Shown: piece after piece, positions 32,169-42,337 of the stretch
Numbering within the stretch: the stretch's first letter is position 1
Layout: each line of letters starts with the position of its first letter
Assembly (NCBI RefSeq): GCF_019645835.1
Contig: NZ_CP080998.1
Location: forward strand, 1 to 64,000
DNA length: 64,000 nucleotides
Reading direction: 5' to 3'
Origin: Mycolicibacterium holsaticum DSM 44478 = JCM 12374
Lineage (GTDB): Bacteria; Actinomycetota; Actinomycetes; Mycobacteriales; Mycobacteriaceae
The notes under the pieces: model-generated
Told to the model about the DNA's origin: nothing
Database searches by the model: none
What the model saw: the letters and a program-made list of their open reading frames with translations, nothing else
Program-made: the position numbers and the translations under genes

Positions 32169-33961
32169 CAGAGCATCTCTTCCCCTGCGCGTCGCGTGGG
32201 AGATGCCCCCAGCGACGTGGACAGTTCGAGCGGGTCTTCCTCGGTCGGGGGCCGGCCGCGGCGCAACCGGGCGTCGATGTAGTTCACCAGGTGCGTCAGC
32301 GGCACGGTCAACGCCAGATAGAACAACCCGGCGGCGACGAGCGGGGACAGGTTGCCGGTCTGCGCGTTGAGGTCACGGCCCACCTGGAACAGCTCCCGCT
32401 GGTCGGCCACCAGGCCCAGAAAATACACCAGCGACGACGCCTTGAGCAGCGAGATGAACTGGTTCATCAGCGCCGGCAGCACCCGCCGGATGCCCTGCGG
32501 CACCACCACCAACCGCATCGATGTGGTGTACGAAAAGCCCAGTGCCCGAGAGGCTTCCAGTTGGCCGGGCTCCACGCTCTGGATACCGGAGCGGAAGATC
32601 TCCCCGACGTACGCCGCCGCCATCAGCCCCAGCGCGGCGATACCGAGCGGAAACGGGTTGTTCCCGGTCAATCCGCCCACCACCGGGCCGAGCCCCAAAC
32701 CGATCAACAAGATGATCACCACCTCCGGCAGCCCGCGGAAGATGTCGGTGTACACCCGGGCGGGCCAGCGCAGCACGCGGTGCCGCGATATCCCGGCCAC
32801 GGCCAGCGCCATGCCCAGCACCAGCCCGATCACCGATGCGCAGATCGTCAGGATCAGCGTGTTGGGCAGTCCGGTCTTGAACAGCACCGGGATCGCCTGT
32901 TTGTACAGGTTCCAGTCCAGGAACGAGTCTTTGAGTTGAGACAGCGTGGACTTCTGCTGCGCGGGCCCGCTGGTGTCGGACTCCTGCTGCTGCGCGGCGA
33001 TCGCGTCGAAGTCGGGCAGTTGTGGCAGCGGGGCGGCCTTCGAACCGGGTTTCCAGCCTGGCGGCAGCGCGCGCGGCACCCAGTCGGAATACAGCCGCGC
33101 CCAGGTGCCGTCGGCGATCACCGCGTCCAGGCCCGAGTTCAGTGCGTCGATGAGGGGCCGGTTCTCGTTGGCGACCGCGTAGGCGACGAAATTGTCCAAG
33201 CTGAAGGTGTTTTCGATGATGTCGGCCGGGTCACCGGCCTGCACCGTGCCCTCGGCCTGCTGTGACGGCGCCACCCACGCGTCGAGCTGGCGGGTTTTCA
33301 GGCTCGCGTAGACGGTGTTGTAGTCGGGGTAGATCACCGGCTGCAGGCGCAGGGTGTCGACGACGTAGGCCTCCTGCACGGTGCCCTGCACGACGCCGAT
33401 GCGCTGCCCGGGGGCCAGGTCGCCGAACCCGGTGATCGGCGACCCGGCGGGCACCACCAGCGAGAAGTACCCGAAGTCGTAGCCGTTGGTGAAGCCCACG
33501 GTGCGGCGCCGCGCTTCGGTGGTCGTGATCGACGACGACCCGACGTCGAAGCGCCGCGCGGCCACCTGGGCCAGCAGCCCGGAGAACTCGGTGCCGACGA
33601 AGTTGATCTGCAGGCCCAGTTTGTCGGCGATCGCGCGCAGCAGTTCGTTGTCGAAGCCGGTGAACTGGCCGGCGGAGTTGATGCAGATGCTCGGCGGAGC
33701 ATCCGAAAGGGTGCCGACGGTCAGCGTGCCCGGCGTGCGTAGACCCAGCGCGTTGACGTCGATGGTGTCCAACGGGACGACGGTGGCCGTCGTGTACCTG
33801 TCTTCCTCAGGCCCCTTGGCCGCCGCGGCGAGGTTGGTGGGCAGTGCGCTGGCGCTGGCCATGCCCGGCGGCGCGCACTGGTCGACTTGCGCCTGGGCCA
33901 GCGGGGCCCACCCCATGCCGCCGATGAGCAGCGCGATGAGCGCCAAGACGGTTGCCTTCAT
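32168..33961 (-). CDS. Fused amino-acid-binding receptor and ABC permease
   Basis: This is a 597-residue protein that joins two normally separate ABC components. A signal peptide (MKATVLALIALLIGGMGWAP...) leads a PBP2-type amino-acid receptor (about 75-295; GFDNELLRAIADKLGLQINF, VGSSSITTTEARR). After a QQQ-rich linker comes a membrane permease (about 360-575) with the EAA-type loop EASRALGFSYTTSMRLVVVP. Glutamine or glutamate is the likeliest class of substrate, not proven. It is fused to the following ATPase gene by a one-base overlap. Confidence 0.92.
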   Translation of the reverse strand: MKATVLALIALLIGGMGWAPLAQAQVDQCAPPGMASASALPTNLAAAAKGPEEDRYTTATVVPLDTIDVNALGLRTPGTLTVGTLSDAPPSICINSAGQFTGFDNELLRAIADKLGLQINFVGTEFSGLLAQVAARRFDVGSSSITTTEARRRTVGFTNGYDFGYFSLVVPAGSPITGFGDLAPGQRIGVVQGTVQEAYVVDTLRLQPVIYPDYNTVYASLKTRQLDAWVAPSQQAEGTVQAGDPADIIENTFSLDNFVAYAVANENRPLIDALNSGLDAVIADGTWARLYSDWVPRALPPGWKPGSKAAPLPQLPDFDAIAAQQQESDTSGPAQQKSTLSQLKDSFLDWNLYKQAIPVLFKTGLPNTLILTICASVIGLVLGMALAVAGISRHRVLRWPARVYTDIFRGLPEVVIILLIGLGLGPVVGGLTGNNPFPLGIAALGLMAAAYVGEIFRSGIQSVEPGQLEASRALGFSYTTSMRLVVVPQGIRRVLPALMNQFISLLKASSLVYFLGLVADQRELFQVGRDLNAQTGNLSPLVAAGLFYLALTVPLTHLVNYIDARLRRGRPPTEEDPLELSTSLGASPTRRAGEEML

Positions 33962-34005
33962 TCCTGCAACGTAGCGACCGTCTGCGCCGCGGCGCCGTCT
34001 TCAAC

Positions 34006-34686
34006 TCAATCGGAACGCAACGCCGGGTGCGCCGACGGGTTGAAGACGCCGCGGCGCACCAGTTCGACCAGCATGACCCGGGCCATCACCTCGGACCGCG
34101 CGGCGCAGGCCGCCCGGGCCGCGTCGGTGTCACCGCGGCGCAGCGCGCTGATCTCGCTCTCGTAGGTCGCCAGCACCTCGTCGTGGTTGTCTGTGTATGC
34201 ACCCCAGAACACCCGCGGAACCAACGCCTGAGACGCCTGGATCAGCGCGAGCAGCCGCGGGCCTCCGTAGTTGTCGTTGACGATCTGCCGGAACCCCCAG
34301 CCGGCGTCGTTGAAGGCCCGCGACTCCCGGTTGTTGCGCATGACGTCGACCAACCTGGCGAGCTCGTCGAGGATCTCCGGGTTCCGGTCGTCTGCCGCGC
34401 GCGCGGACGCGACCCCGGTGAGCAGCCCGTAGATCTCGTGATGCTCACGCACCACGGATTCGTCGAACGGCTGGACGAAGGCGCCGCGGTGATAAAGCGT
34501 GGACAGGATCCCGTCGTGCTCGAGTTGCACCACGGCCTCTTGAACGGGCACCCGGGACAGTCCGAGTGCGTGAGCGATCTCGTTGCGGTCGACCCGGTCA
34601 CCCGAGCGGAGTTTGCCGGTCAGTATCAGGTTGACAACATGCGAGACCACGAGGTCTTTCTCTTTGACCCCATACTTCTTGGGCAT
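34006..34686 (-). CDS. GntR-family (FCD) transcriptional regulator (Rv0043c-like)
   Basis: This is a 226-residue regulator. The N-terminal winged helix has [31 protein letters not shown]; the C-terminal all-helical FCD effector domain has the metal-site type histidines and aspartates (EHHEIYGLL). Targets are unknown; it may control the adjacent LLM oxidoreductase or the ABC importer. Confidence 0.9.
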   Translation of the reverse strand: MPKKYGVKEKDLVVSHVVNLILTGKLRSGDRVDRNEIAHALGLSRVPVQEAVVQLEHDGILSTLYHRGAFVQPFDESVVREHHEIYGLLTGVASARAADDRNPEILDELARLVDVMRNNRESRAFNDAGWGFRQIVNDNYGGPRLLALIQASQALVPRVFWGAYTDNHDEVLATYESEISALRRGDTDAARAACAARSEVMARVMLVELVRRGVFNPSAHPALRSD

Positions 34687-34742
34687 CGCGGCGCCAGTGT
34701 CTCACGTCGCCGCGGGAGTCGGAGCCGAATCCTGCGGTGTGC

Positions 34743-35534
34743 CTAGCTCTGCCGCCGATCGCGCCAGCGGCACAGCGCCTCGGCCTCGGCGAGGTCGTAG
34801 TCGGGACCGTTGGCGCCGACGGTCAGCAGCGTGACCCCGAGGTCGGCCAGCGCGTCGGCCTCGGCGATCAGCGCGTCGATCGTCTTGCCGGACACGCCCG
34901 CCGACCGCTCGATCGCGTCGGGATCGCGGCTGACGTCCGAGCAGTGCTGCGCGAGGATCTCGGCTTTGCGGGCATAGCCGGCGCTGCCGCTGAAGGTGTG
35001 CCAGATGTCGGCGTGCCTGGCCACCAGCCGCAGCGTCTTCTTCTCCCCCTCCCCGCCGATGAGCACGGGGATCTGGCGGGTCGGCGGCGGGTTGAGCTTG
35101 GCCAGCCGCGACGCGATGCGGGGCAGGCCGACGGCCAGGTCGTCGAGTCGGCTGCCTGCGGTGCCGAACTCGTAGCCGTACTCGTCGTAGTCCTTCTGCT
35201 TCCAGCCCGAGCCGATGCCCAGGATCAGCCTGCCGTCGCTGATGTGGTCGACGGTGCGGGCCATGTCGGCCAGCAGTTCAGGGTTGCGGTAGGAATTGCA
35301 CGACACCAGCGCCCCGATCTCGATGCGGGATGTCTGCTCGGCCCAGGCGCCCAGCATCGTCCAGCATTCGTAATGAGCACCGTCGGGATCGCCGTAGAGC
35401 GGGAAGAAGTGGTCCCAGTTGAAGGCGACGTCGACACCGAGGTCCTCACAGCGACGGACCGCGTCGCGGATATGGCGGTATTGCGGGGAGTGTTGCGGCT
35501 GCAGTTGCACGCCGATGCGAATGGGAAAGCTCAC
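34743..35534 (-). CDS. LLM-class F420-dependent oxidoreductase (Rv0044c-like)
   Basis: This is a 263-residue luciferase-like TIM-barrel protein. Visible motifs are FNWDHFFPLYG near the N-terminus, TVDHISDGRLILGIGSGW and QIPVLIGGEGEKKTLRLVA. The family in mycobacteria mostly uses coenzyme F420. Substrate unknown. It starts with GTG at 35534 and lies 9 bp downstream of the esterase gene. Confidence 0.9.
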   Translation of the reverse strand: MSFPIRIGVQLQPQHSPQYRHIRDAVRRCEDLGVDVAFNWDHFFPLYGDPDGAHYECWTMLGAWAEQTSRIEIGALVSCNSYRNPELLADMARTVDHISDGRLILGIGSGWKQKDYDEYGYEFGTAGSRLDDLAVGLPRIASRLAKLNPPPTRQIPVLIGGEGEKKTLRLVARHADIWHTFSGSAGYARKAEILAQHCSDVSRDPDAIERSAGVSGKTIDALIAEADALADLGVTLLTVGANGPDYDLAEAEALCRWRDRRQS

Positions 35535-35543
35535 CCTTTCAAC

Positions 35544-36452
35544 TTACGTGCGTTTTTCGGCGAGCACCCCGCGAAGGATCTCGATCAGCTTGCCCGGCTG
35601 GTCGCTCTGCACCGAGTGCCCGGCGTCTTCGACGATGTGCACGTCGCGGAAACCCGGTGCGTTGCGGGCGAACTCGGCGGCGTCGTCGTCGTTGACGAAG
35701 TAGGACTTGGCGCCGCGCACCAGCGTCGTGGGCACCTCGAGCCGGGGCACGTCGTCCCACAGGCCCTCGAACCCCTCACCCTTGCGCATCTCGTCGTAAC
35801 GCCACGTCCAGGTGCCGTCGTCGAGCCGCTTGGCGTTGTGAAAAACCCCGCGGCGCAACGATTCCCGGTCCCGGTGCGGGGCGGCCGCGACGGTCAGCTC
35901 GAGCATCGCCTCGAAGCTTTCGAAGGTCCGCGGGCCCCGCACCAGCGCGACGGTGCCCTTCTGCTCGTCGGTCAGCTCGGTGTGGCGCTCCGGCGCCGAC
36001 GGGGTCACGTCGACCAGCACCAGCCGGGGCACCAGCGCGGGGGCCGACACCGCCAGCCGCAGCGCCGTCAAACCGCCCAGCGACATCCCGACGACCAGGT
36101 CGGCGCCGGGGGCCAGCGCACGCAGCGCCGGTTCGACGGTGACCGCGTTGAGCTTGGGTCCGTAGTCGCCGTCGTCGCGCCACGCCGAGCGGCCGTGACC
36201 GGGCAGGTCAAGGGCCAACGCGGGCTCGCCGAGCCCGACGACGACGGTGTCCCAGGTGTGCGCGTTCTGGCCGCCGCCGTGCAGGAACACCACCCGCGGC
36301 GCGGCGTCGCCGAACTTCAGCGCGCTGATCGGCCCGGACTCGACCCGGGTGGCCGGCGGCACGGTGTCGACGCCGGCTTGGCGGGCGTTCTCTTTGAGGA
36401 AGGTGAACTCGTCGAGAGAGGCCAGTTCGTCGTCCGGGGTTATGTCGCTCAC
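35544..36452 (-). CDS. Alpha/beta hydrolase (Rv0045c-like esterase)
   Basis: This is a 302-residue serine hydrolase with the oxyanion motif FLHGGGQNAHTW, nucleophile elbow VGMSLGGLTAL and C-terminal catalytic histidine in DAGHSVQSDQP. The homologue Rv0045c is an esterase, from memory. There is no signal peptide. It starts with GTG at 36452. Confidence 0.92.
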   Translation of the reverse strand: MSDITPDDELASLDEFTFLKENARQAGVDTVPPATRVESGPISALKFGDAAPRVVFLHGGGQNAHTWDTVVVGLGEPALALDLPGHGRSAWRDDGDYGPKLNAVTVEPALRALAPGADLVVGMSLGGLTALRLAVSAPALVPRLVLVDVTPSAPERHTELTDEQKGTVALVRGPRTFESFEAMLELTVAAAPHRDRESLRRGVFHNAKRLDDGTWTWRYDEMRKGEGFEGLWDDVPRLEVPTTLVRGAKSYFVNDDDAAEFARNAPGFRDVHIVEDAGHSVQSDQPGKLIEILRGVLAEKRT

Positions 36453-36476
36453 AGAAAAACACTACAAAATGCGAAA

Positions 36477-36517
36477 TGTGGAGCCCCGGCCGCGCTCAGA
36501 GCGGGCAGGACTCCACA
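36477..36517 (-). terminator. Hairpin downstream of ino1
   Basis: Arms TGTGGAG (36477-36483) and CTCCACA (36511-36517) enclose an inner GC-rich hairpin. The structure begins 13 bp after the ino1 stop on the minus strand and lies before the esterase start. Confidence 0.55.
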
Positions 36518-36530
36518 AATCGCGGGAACG

Positions 36531-37637
36531 TCAGCCTTCGATGAAGGTTTCCAGCTGCGCGCGCGCAATGTCGTCGGGCAGCTGCTTGGGCGGGCTTTTC
36601 ATCAGGTAGGCCGAGGCCGCCTCGACGGGGCCGCCGATACCGCGGTCCTTGGCGATCTTGGCCGCGCGCACCGCGTCGATGATCACGCCCGCCGAGTTCG
36701 GCGAGTCCCACACCTCGAGCTTGTACTCCAGGTTCAGCGGCACGTCGCCGAAGGCCCGACCCTCGAGGCGCACGTACGCCCACTTGCGGTCGTCGAGCCA
36801 GCCGACGTGATCGGACGGGCCGATGTGCACGTCCTTGGTGTTGAACTCGCGCTGCAGGTTGCTCGTGACGGCCTGGGTCTTGGAGATCTTCTTGGACTCC
36901 AGGCGCGAACGCTCGAGCATGTTCAGGAAGTCCATGTTGCCGCCGACGTTGAGCTGCATGGTGCGGTCCAGTTGCACGCCGCGGTCCTCGAACAGCTTGG
37001 CCATCACGCGGTGGGTGATGGTCGCACCGATCTGGCTCTTGATGTCGTCGCCGACGATCGGCACCCCGGCGTCGGCGAACTTCTTCGCCCAGACCGGATC
37101 GCTGGCGATGAACACCGGCAGCGCGTTGACGAACGCCACGCCGGCGTCGATCGCGCACTGGGCGTAGAACTTGTCGGCCTCCTCGGAGCCCACCGGCAGG
37201 TAGGACACCAGGACGTCGACGTTGTTCTCCTTGAGCACCGCGACCACGTCGACGGGGTCGACGTCGGACACCTCGATCGTGTCGGCGTAGTACTTGCCGA
37301 TGCCGTCGAGCGTCGGGCCGCGCTGCACCACGACGTTGGTGGGCGGCACGTCGGCGATCTTGATGGTGTTGTTCTCCGACGCATAGATCGCCTCGGACAG
37401 GTCGAAGCCGACCTTCTTGGCGTCCACGTCGAAGGCCGCGACGAACTTCACGTCGCGTACGTGGTACGGGCCGAGTCGCACATGCATGAGGCCGGGTACG
37501 GTGGCCGACTCATCGGCGTCCTGGTAGTACTGCACGCCTTGCACCAGCGAGGACGCACAGTTACCCACACCGACAATCGCGACCCGCACGTCCGCGTTTG
37601 GTGTCGCCGGCGCGCCGGCTCCGATGTGCTCAGTCAT
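36531..37637 (-). CDS. ino1: Inositol-3-phosphate synthase
   Basis: Converts glucose 6-phosphate to 1L-myo-inositol 1-phosphate with NAD, feeding phosphatidylinositol mannosides, mycothiol and lipoarabinomannan. The 368-residue product starts at the ATG at 37637 ([20 protein letters not shown]), preceded by GGGAAGAG. It has the NAD-binding [17 protein letters not shown], and conserved segments [31 protein letters not shown] and [12 protein letters not shown]. It lies 38 bp after the padR gene, most likely in an operon. Confidence 0.96.
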   Translation of the reverse strand: MTEHIGAGAPATPNADVRVAIVGVGNCASSLVQGVQYYQDADESATVPGLMHVRLGPYHVRDVKFVAAFDVDAKKVGFDLSEAIYASENNTIKIADVPPTNVVVQRGPTLDGIGKYYADTIEVSDVDPVDVVAVLKENNVDVLVSYLPVGSEEADKFYAQCAIDAGVAFVNALPVFIASDPVWAKKFADAGVPIVGDDIKSQIGATITHRVMAKLFEDRGVQLDRTMQLNVGGNMDFLNMLERSRLESKKISKTQAVTSNLQREFNTKDVHIGPSDHVGWLDDRKWAYVRLEGRAFGDVPLNLEYKLEVWDSPNSAGVIIDAVRAAKIAKDRGIGGPVEAASAYLMKSPPKQLPDDIARAQLETFIEG

Positions 37638-37675
37638 GACACGAACTCTTCCCTTCGTACTAACTCGGTAATGCC

Positions 37676-38230
37676 TTACGGCTGCACAGGATTGTCTGAG
37701 CGCCCCTGGCTTAAATGTTCGGCCGCGATCAACTCGTTGAGCCACTTGACTTCGCGCTCGCTGGATTCCAACCCGAGCTGGTGAAGCTGGCGGGTGTACC
37801 GGTCGATCGAGCTGCTCGCCCGCGCAACTGCTTCACGCAGGCCTTCACGGCGTTCCTCTACCTGACGACGGCGTCCTTCGAGGATGCGCATCCTGGCCTC
37901 GGCCGGGGTGCGGTTGAAAAACGCAAGGTGGACGCCGAACCCGTCGTCGGAGTAATTCTGCGGACCGGTGTCTGCCACCAGTTCGGCGAACCGCTGCTTA
38001 CCGGAATCGGTAAGCCGGTAGACGCGCCGAGCGCGACGCATCTTCGGGGATCCATCCGGTGCCGGATCTTCCACGATCAGCCCGTCGGTCTGCATCCGGC
38101 GCAGTGCCGGGTACAGCGAGCCGTAGGAAAACGCGCGGAACGCCCCGAGCAGTCCCGTCAACCTCTTGCGTAGTTCGTAGCCGTGCATCGGCGACTCCAG
38201 CAGGAGTCCCAGGATGGCCAGTTCGAGCAC
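37676..38230 (-). CDS. PadR-family transcriptional regulator (Rv0047c-like)
   Basis: This is a 184-residue PadR regulator: winged helix [22 protein letters not shown] and [18 protein letters not shown], followed by a C-terminal helical dimerisation part ([23 protein letters not shown]). The start is taken as the GTG at 38230, since AGGAGG lies eight bases upstream; a GTG nine bases earlier overlaps that ribosome site. It probably controls its own operon with ino1. Confidence 0.92.
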   Translation of the reverse strand: MLELAILGLLLESPMHGYELRKRLTGLLGAFRAFSYGSLYPALRRMQTDGLIVEDPAPDGSPKMRRARRVYRLTDSGKQRFAELVADTGPQNYSDDGFGVHLAFFNRTPAEARMRILEGRRRQVEERREGLREAVARASSSIDRYTRQLHQLGLESSEREVKWLNELIAAEHLSQGRSDNPVQP

Positions 38231-38294
38231 CGGGGACACCTCCTCCTAGAATTCGAGCTCGCCCGTTACGACGGTCCAACACCTCGGCTCATAG

Positions 38295-38307
38295 TATCGC
38301 GCCGATA
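38295..38307. promoter_or_regulatory. Possible operator upstream of padR-ino1
   Basis: Inverted arms TATCG (38295-38299) and CGATA (38303-38307) with a CGC centre lie 65-77 bp upstream of the padR start in an AT-richer patch that may also hold the promoter. Candidate PadR autoregulatory site, by position only. Confidence 0.35.
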
Positions 38308-38392
38308 TATTCGACGCGAATTGCGGGTGACCGCGATGTGAACCCCACCGGTCCACCGGGCGCCTGGCCCAACCGCGGAAAAGGCGTCGCTG

Positions 38393-39265
38393 TCAGGACG
38401 GATAGTTGATCCGCTTGACCCTGCCGTCGGGCGCCATCTCGATGTAGCCGCTGCCGTAATCGCTGGAAACGTAGACCGAGACCGACAGCTCACCCGGAGT
38501 GGTCGGGTCGCGGCTGGGATCGATGGTCAGGTAGGTGCTCGTCACGTCCGCGGGTTTGATGCCCAGCGTTTCCGGCGCCCCGCGAAGCACGCCGACGATC
38601 GTCTTGGTGTCGAACTTGCTCAGGTCCACCAGGGTGGCGTCGGTGCTCTTGGAACTCGACGACGGGTCGTCCCAGCCGCCGCGGTAGGAGTAGTTGAGCT
38701 CGCGCCGGTCTTCGGCCGGGTCCGGCCGGCTCAGCGAGGCGTAGTCGGGATAGACAGTCAACCGGTAGCCGGTGGTGTCGCCGAACCGCTGCTTCATCTG
38801 CTCGATGAGCCCGGTCAGTCCGCCCAGCGAGTGCAGTTGTCTGGGCGGGGTGAGTACGACGGGCGCGATGCCGTCGGGCTGGGCGCCGGGGTCGGCGGTG
38901 GCGTTCAGCGGCGACGACGGGCTGCCGAACAGTCCCCAGCCGACCGCGATGCCGACCACCACCAGCACCCCGGCGATCGCGGCCCGGATGCCCCAGTTGA
39001 CCGGCTGGGGGACCTGCCGGTTGACCACCTTGGTGATCATCGGCACCTGCGGCGACTTGGCGTTCTGCAGATCGGTGACCAGATCCTGCAGTTGGCCCAG
39101 CGTCGAGGCGGCAGTGGCGGATTTCACGCGTTCGCCGTGCTCGGTCATCGACAGCTGGCCGTCAGCCAGGGCGGTGTCGAGAATCTGGCACGTCTCGGCG
39201 CGGTCGCTGTCTTTGGCGCGCATTCCCGACGTCCGCCACGCTGAGCTGCCCGAAGCCACGAGCAC
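38393..39265 (-). CDS. DUF1707 membrane protein (Rv0048c-like)
   Basis: This is a 290-residue protein. The N-terminal DUF1707 region (MRAKDSDRAETCQILDTALADG...LSMTEHGERVKSA) is cytoplasmic; one membrane helix lies at about 92-113 (IRAAIAGVLVVVGIAVGWGL); the remainder is an extracytoplasmic beta-rich domain. Function unknown. It starts with GTG at 39265. Confidence 0.88.
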   Translation of the reverse strand: MLVASGSSAWRTSGMRAKDSDRAETCQILDTALADGQLSMTEHGERVKSATAASTLGQLQDLVTDLQNAKSPQVPMITKVVNRQVPQPVNWGIRAAIAGVLVVVGIAVGWGLFGSPSSPLNATADPGAQPDGIAPVVLTPPRQLHSLGGLTGLIEQMKQRFGDTTGYRLTVYPDYASLSRPDPAEDRRELNYSYRGGWDDPSSSSKSTDATLVDLSKFDTKTIVGVLRGAPETLGIKPADVTSTYLTIDPSRDPTTPGELSVSVYVSSDYGSGYIEMAPDGRVKRINYPS

Positions 39266-39357
39266 GATCGTAAAAGATGGTTTTCGATTGTTTTCGACGT
39301 TGCGGCGGGAAGCACGTCGCGCCTCAGTCCCGGCGGCACCGACGTACTCTGGTCTCC

Positions 39358-39801
39358 GTGCGATTGCAGCGACAGGTGGTGGACTACGCCCTTCGGCGAC
39401 GGTCCCTGCTGGCGGAGGTTTACTCGGGGCGCACCGGCGTCTCCGAGGTTTGTGACGCCAACCCCTATCTGCTGCGAGCCGCGAAGTTCCATGGGAAGCC
39501 CAGTTCGGTGATGTGCCCGATCTGCCGCAAGGAACAGCTGACCTTGGTGTCGTGGGTTTTCGGTGACCACCTGGGCGCGGTGTCCGGGTCGGCGCGCACC
39601 GCTGAGGAGTTGGTCCTGCTGGCGTCCCGCTACGACGAATTTTCGGTACACGTGGTGGAGGTATGCCGCACCTGCAGTTGGAATCACCTGGTCAAGTCGT
39701 ATGTCCTCGGCGCTGTCCCGCCGACGGGCCCGTCTCGGGGGAGGCGGGCCTCGCGGGGCACCCAGACGGCGCGCGGTCGTGCGCGCACGGCCAGTGAATA
39801 G
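39358..39801 (+). CDS. DUF5318 family protein (Rv0049-like)
   Basis: This is a 147-residue protein from GTG 39358 (MRLQRQVVDYALRRRSLLAE). Two CxxC pairs, CPIC (about 58-61) and CRTC (about 103-106), suggest a zinc ribbon. The C-terminal 30 residues are basic and disordered. Conserved upstream of ponA1; its 3' end overlaps the probable ponA1 start by 8 bases, suggesting coupling. Function unknown. Confidence 0.9.
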   Translation: MRLQRQVVDYALRRRSLLAEVYSGRTGVSEVCDANPYLLRAAKFHGKPSSVMCPICRKEQLTLVSWVFGDHLGAVSGSARTAEELVLLASRYDEFSVHVVEVCRTCSWNHLVKSYVLGAVPPTGPSRGRRASRGTQTARGRARTASE

Positions 39802-42337
39802 CGAGGGGCGCCGCGACCGGTCAGTCAACGATGTCCGCAAGGGACACGGGGCTGATGGTGTGAGCGAGCCCGAAGCCAGAAGGCCCGACGGCGCGGGGCG
39901 CCATCGCCCACCGCAGGACGCGCCCTCGGCCGACCGCACCCGCCCGGTCGCCCCCGATGACCGGCATACCTCGGTGCTGCCGCCGGTGCGCGACCAGCCG
40001 CCGCCGCACCTGCGCGATCCGATCGACGTGGTCAAGGCGGCGCTGGACGGCACCCCGGCGCCCAAACCCGCACCACCTTCCCCGCCTCCCCCGCCGCCGC
40101 GCCGCCCGCCGCAGGGCGGCCGACCGCCCGCGGGTGGCCCACCGCCGCGGCGGCCCGGCCAGCACAAGTCGGTCAACTGGACGTGGGTGCGGCGGGGTCT
40201 GTTGGCCGCGGCCATCGTGTTCCTGGTGCTGCCGACGGTCACGTTCGCGATGGCGTATCTGATCGTCGACGTGCCCAAACCAGGTGACATCCGGACCAAC
40301 CAGGTATCGACGATTCTCGCCAGCGACGGCAGTGAATTGGCGAAAATCGTTCCGCCGGAAGGCAACCGGGTCGACGTGGATATCGACCAGATCCCGGTGC
40401 ACGTACGCAACGCGGTGATGGCCGCCGAGGACCGTAACTTCTACTCCAACCCGGGGTTCTCGTTCACCGGGTTCGCCCGCGCGATCAAGAACAACCTCTC
40501 CGGGGAAAACCTGCAGGGCGGCTCCACCATCACCCAGCAGTACGTGAAGAACGCGCTGGTGGGCTCCGAACGCGCCGGGGTGGGCGGTTTGATCCGCAAG
40601 GCCAAGGAACTGGTCATCTCGACGAAGATGTCCGGCGAGTGGTCCAAAGACCAAGTGTTGCAGTCGTATCTGAACATCATCTACTTCGGCCGGGGCTCCT
40701 ACGGGGTGGCTGCGGCGTCGCGGGCTTACTTCAACAAGCCGGTCGAGGAGTTGACGGTCGCTGAGGGGGCGTTGCTGGCCGCGCTCATCCAGCGGCCGTC
40801 CGGGCTGGATCCGGCGGTGAACCTGGAAGGCGCCACCGAGCGGTGGAACTGGGTGCTCGACGGCATGGTGGAGATCGGCGCGTTGACCCCCAGCGAGCGT
40901 GCCGCCCAGGTGTTTCCTGCGACGGTGCCGCCGGAGTTGGCGCGCTCCCAGAACCTGACCACCGGTCCGAACGGGTTGATCGAGCGTCAGGTGAAGCAGG
41001 AACTTCTCGACCTGTTCGACATCACCGAGAAGACGCTCAACACCGAGGGTCTGCAGATCACCACGACGATCGACCCCGATGCGCAGGAGGCCGCCGTGGA
41101 CGCCGCGGCGGAGTACCTCGAGGGCCAGGACCCCGACATGCGGACCGCGATCGTGTCGATCGATCCGCGCACCGGCGGGGTGCAGGCCTACTACGGCGGC
41201 GACGACGCCAACGGGTTCGACTTCGCCCAGGCCGGGCTGCCGACGGGGTCGGCGTTCAAGGTGTTCGCGTTGGTTGCGGCGCTGCAGCAGGGGATGGGGC
41301 TGGGCACTCAGGTCGACAGTTCACCGTTGACGGTCAACGGCATCGAAATCTCCAACGTCGAGGGCGGCAGCTGCGGAACCTGCAACATCGCCGAGGCGCT
41401 GAAGCGCTCGCTGAACACCAGCTACTACCGGTTGATGCTGAAGTTGAAGAACGGACCGGAGGACGTCGCCAAGGCCGCGCACCAGGCCGGTATCGCCGAG
41501 AGCTTCCCGGGTGTGGAGCACACCCTGTCCGAAGACGGTCAGGGCGGCCCGCCCAACAACGGGATCGTGTTGGGCCAGTACCAGACCCGGGTGATCGACA
41601 TGGCGTCGGCCTACGCCACGCTGGCCGCATCGGGCGTCTACCACAAACCGCACTTCGTGCAGAAGGTGGTCAACGCCCAGGGGGATGTGCTGTTCGACGC
41701 GTCGCAGCAGGACACCGAGGGTGAGCAGCGCATCGAGAAGAAGGTCGCCGACAACGTCACGGCGGCGATGCAGCCGATCGCGGCGTACTCCAACGGTCAT
41801 GCGCTGGCCGGGGGGCGCCCGTCGGCGGCGAAGACAGGCACCAATCAGCTCGGCGACACCGGCGACAACCGGGACGCCTGGATGGTCGGGTTCACACCGT
41901 CGCTGTCGACGGCGGTGTGGGTGGGCACCACCGACGGCGACAAGCCGCTGGAGAACAAGTGGGGCTCACCGGTTTACGGCTCCGGTATCCCGTCGGACAT
42001 CTGGAAGGCCACGATGGACGGGGCGCTGAAGGGCACCGACGTGGAGACGTTCCCCAAGCCCGAGGAAATCGGCGGCTACGCGGGTGTGCCGCAGGCGCCG
42101 GTCGCGCCGCGAACCACCGCACCGGAGGCGCCGCCGCCGGATGCGCCGCCGTCGCAGACGGTCATCCAACCGACTCTTGAACTGGCGCCGGGCATCACGA
42201 TTCCGTGGGGGCCGCCCACCACCGTGCCCGTCGGTCCGCCAGCGCCCGTCGGCGCGCCTGCTCCACCGGGCCCGCCTGTCCCCGAACCGCCGCCGCCGGC
42301 GCCGGGCCCGCCGCCCGGCCCCCTGCCGCCCCCGTGA
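39794..42337 (+). CDS. ponA1: Bifunctional penicillin-binding protein PonA1
   Basis: This is a class A PBP that polymerises glycan and cross-links peptides. The GTG at 39794 overlaps the preceding stop and gives 847 residues; a GTG at 39860 is a plausible alternative. A proline-rich cytoplasmic N-terminus precedes a membrane helix (about 136-160, GLLAAAIVFLVLPTVTFAMA). The transglycosylase has AAEDRNFYSNPGFS and GGSTITQQYVKN; the transpeptidase has SAFK, SLNTSYY and AAKTGTNQ. The tail after about residue 765 is highly proline rich. Its stop overlaps the next start in GTGA. Confidence 0.95.
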   Translation: MNSEGRRDRSVNDVRKGHGADGVSEPEARRPDGAGRHRPPQDAPSADRTRPVAPDDRHTSVLPPVRDQPPPHLRDPIDVVKAALDGTPAPKPAPPSPPPPPPRRPPQGGRPPAGGPPPRRPGQHKSVNWTWVRRGLLAAAIVFLVLPTVTFAMAYLIVDVPKPGDIRTNQVSTILASDGSELAKIVPPEGNRVDVDIDQIPVHVRNAVMAAEDRNFYSNPGFSFTGFARAIKNNLSGENLQGGSTITQQYVKNALVGSERAGVGGLIRKAKELVISTKMSGEWSKDQVLQSYLNIIYFGRGSYGVAAASRAYFNKPVEELTVAEGALLAALIQRPSGLDPAVNLEGATERWNWVLDGMVEIGALTPSERAAQVFPATVPPELARSQNLTTGPNGLIERQVKQELLDLFDITEKTLNTEGLQITTTIDPDAQEAAVDAAAEYLEGQDPDMRTAIVSIDPRTGGVQAYYGGDDANGFDFAQAGLPTGSAFKVFALVAALQQGMGLGTQVDSSPLTVNGIEISNVEGGSCGTCNIAEALKRSLNTSYYRLMLKLKNGPEDVAKAAHQAGIAESFPGVEHTLSEDGQGGPPNNGIVLGQYQTRVIDMASAYATLAASGVYHKPHFVQKVVNAQGDVLFDASQQDTEGEQRIEKKVADNVTAAMQPIAAYSNGHALAGGRPSAAKTGTNQLGDTGDNRDAWMVGFTPSLSTAVWVGTTDGDKPLENKWGSPVYGSGIPSDIWKATMDGALKGTDVETFPKPEEIGGYAGVPQAPVAPRTTAPEAPPPDAPPSQTVIQPTLELAPGITIPWGPPTTVPVGPPAPVGAPAPPGPPVPEPPPPAPGPPPGPLPPP

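Noticed and set aside
34737..37784. A 1015-codon open frame on the plus strand
   Set aside because: It runs antisense across four well-supported minus-strand genes (LLM, esterase, ino1 and surroundings). Its composition is the usual high-GC shadow, without domain similarity.
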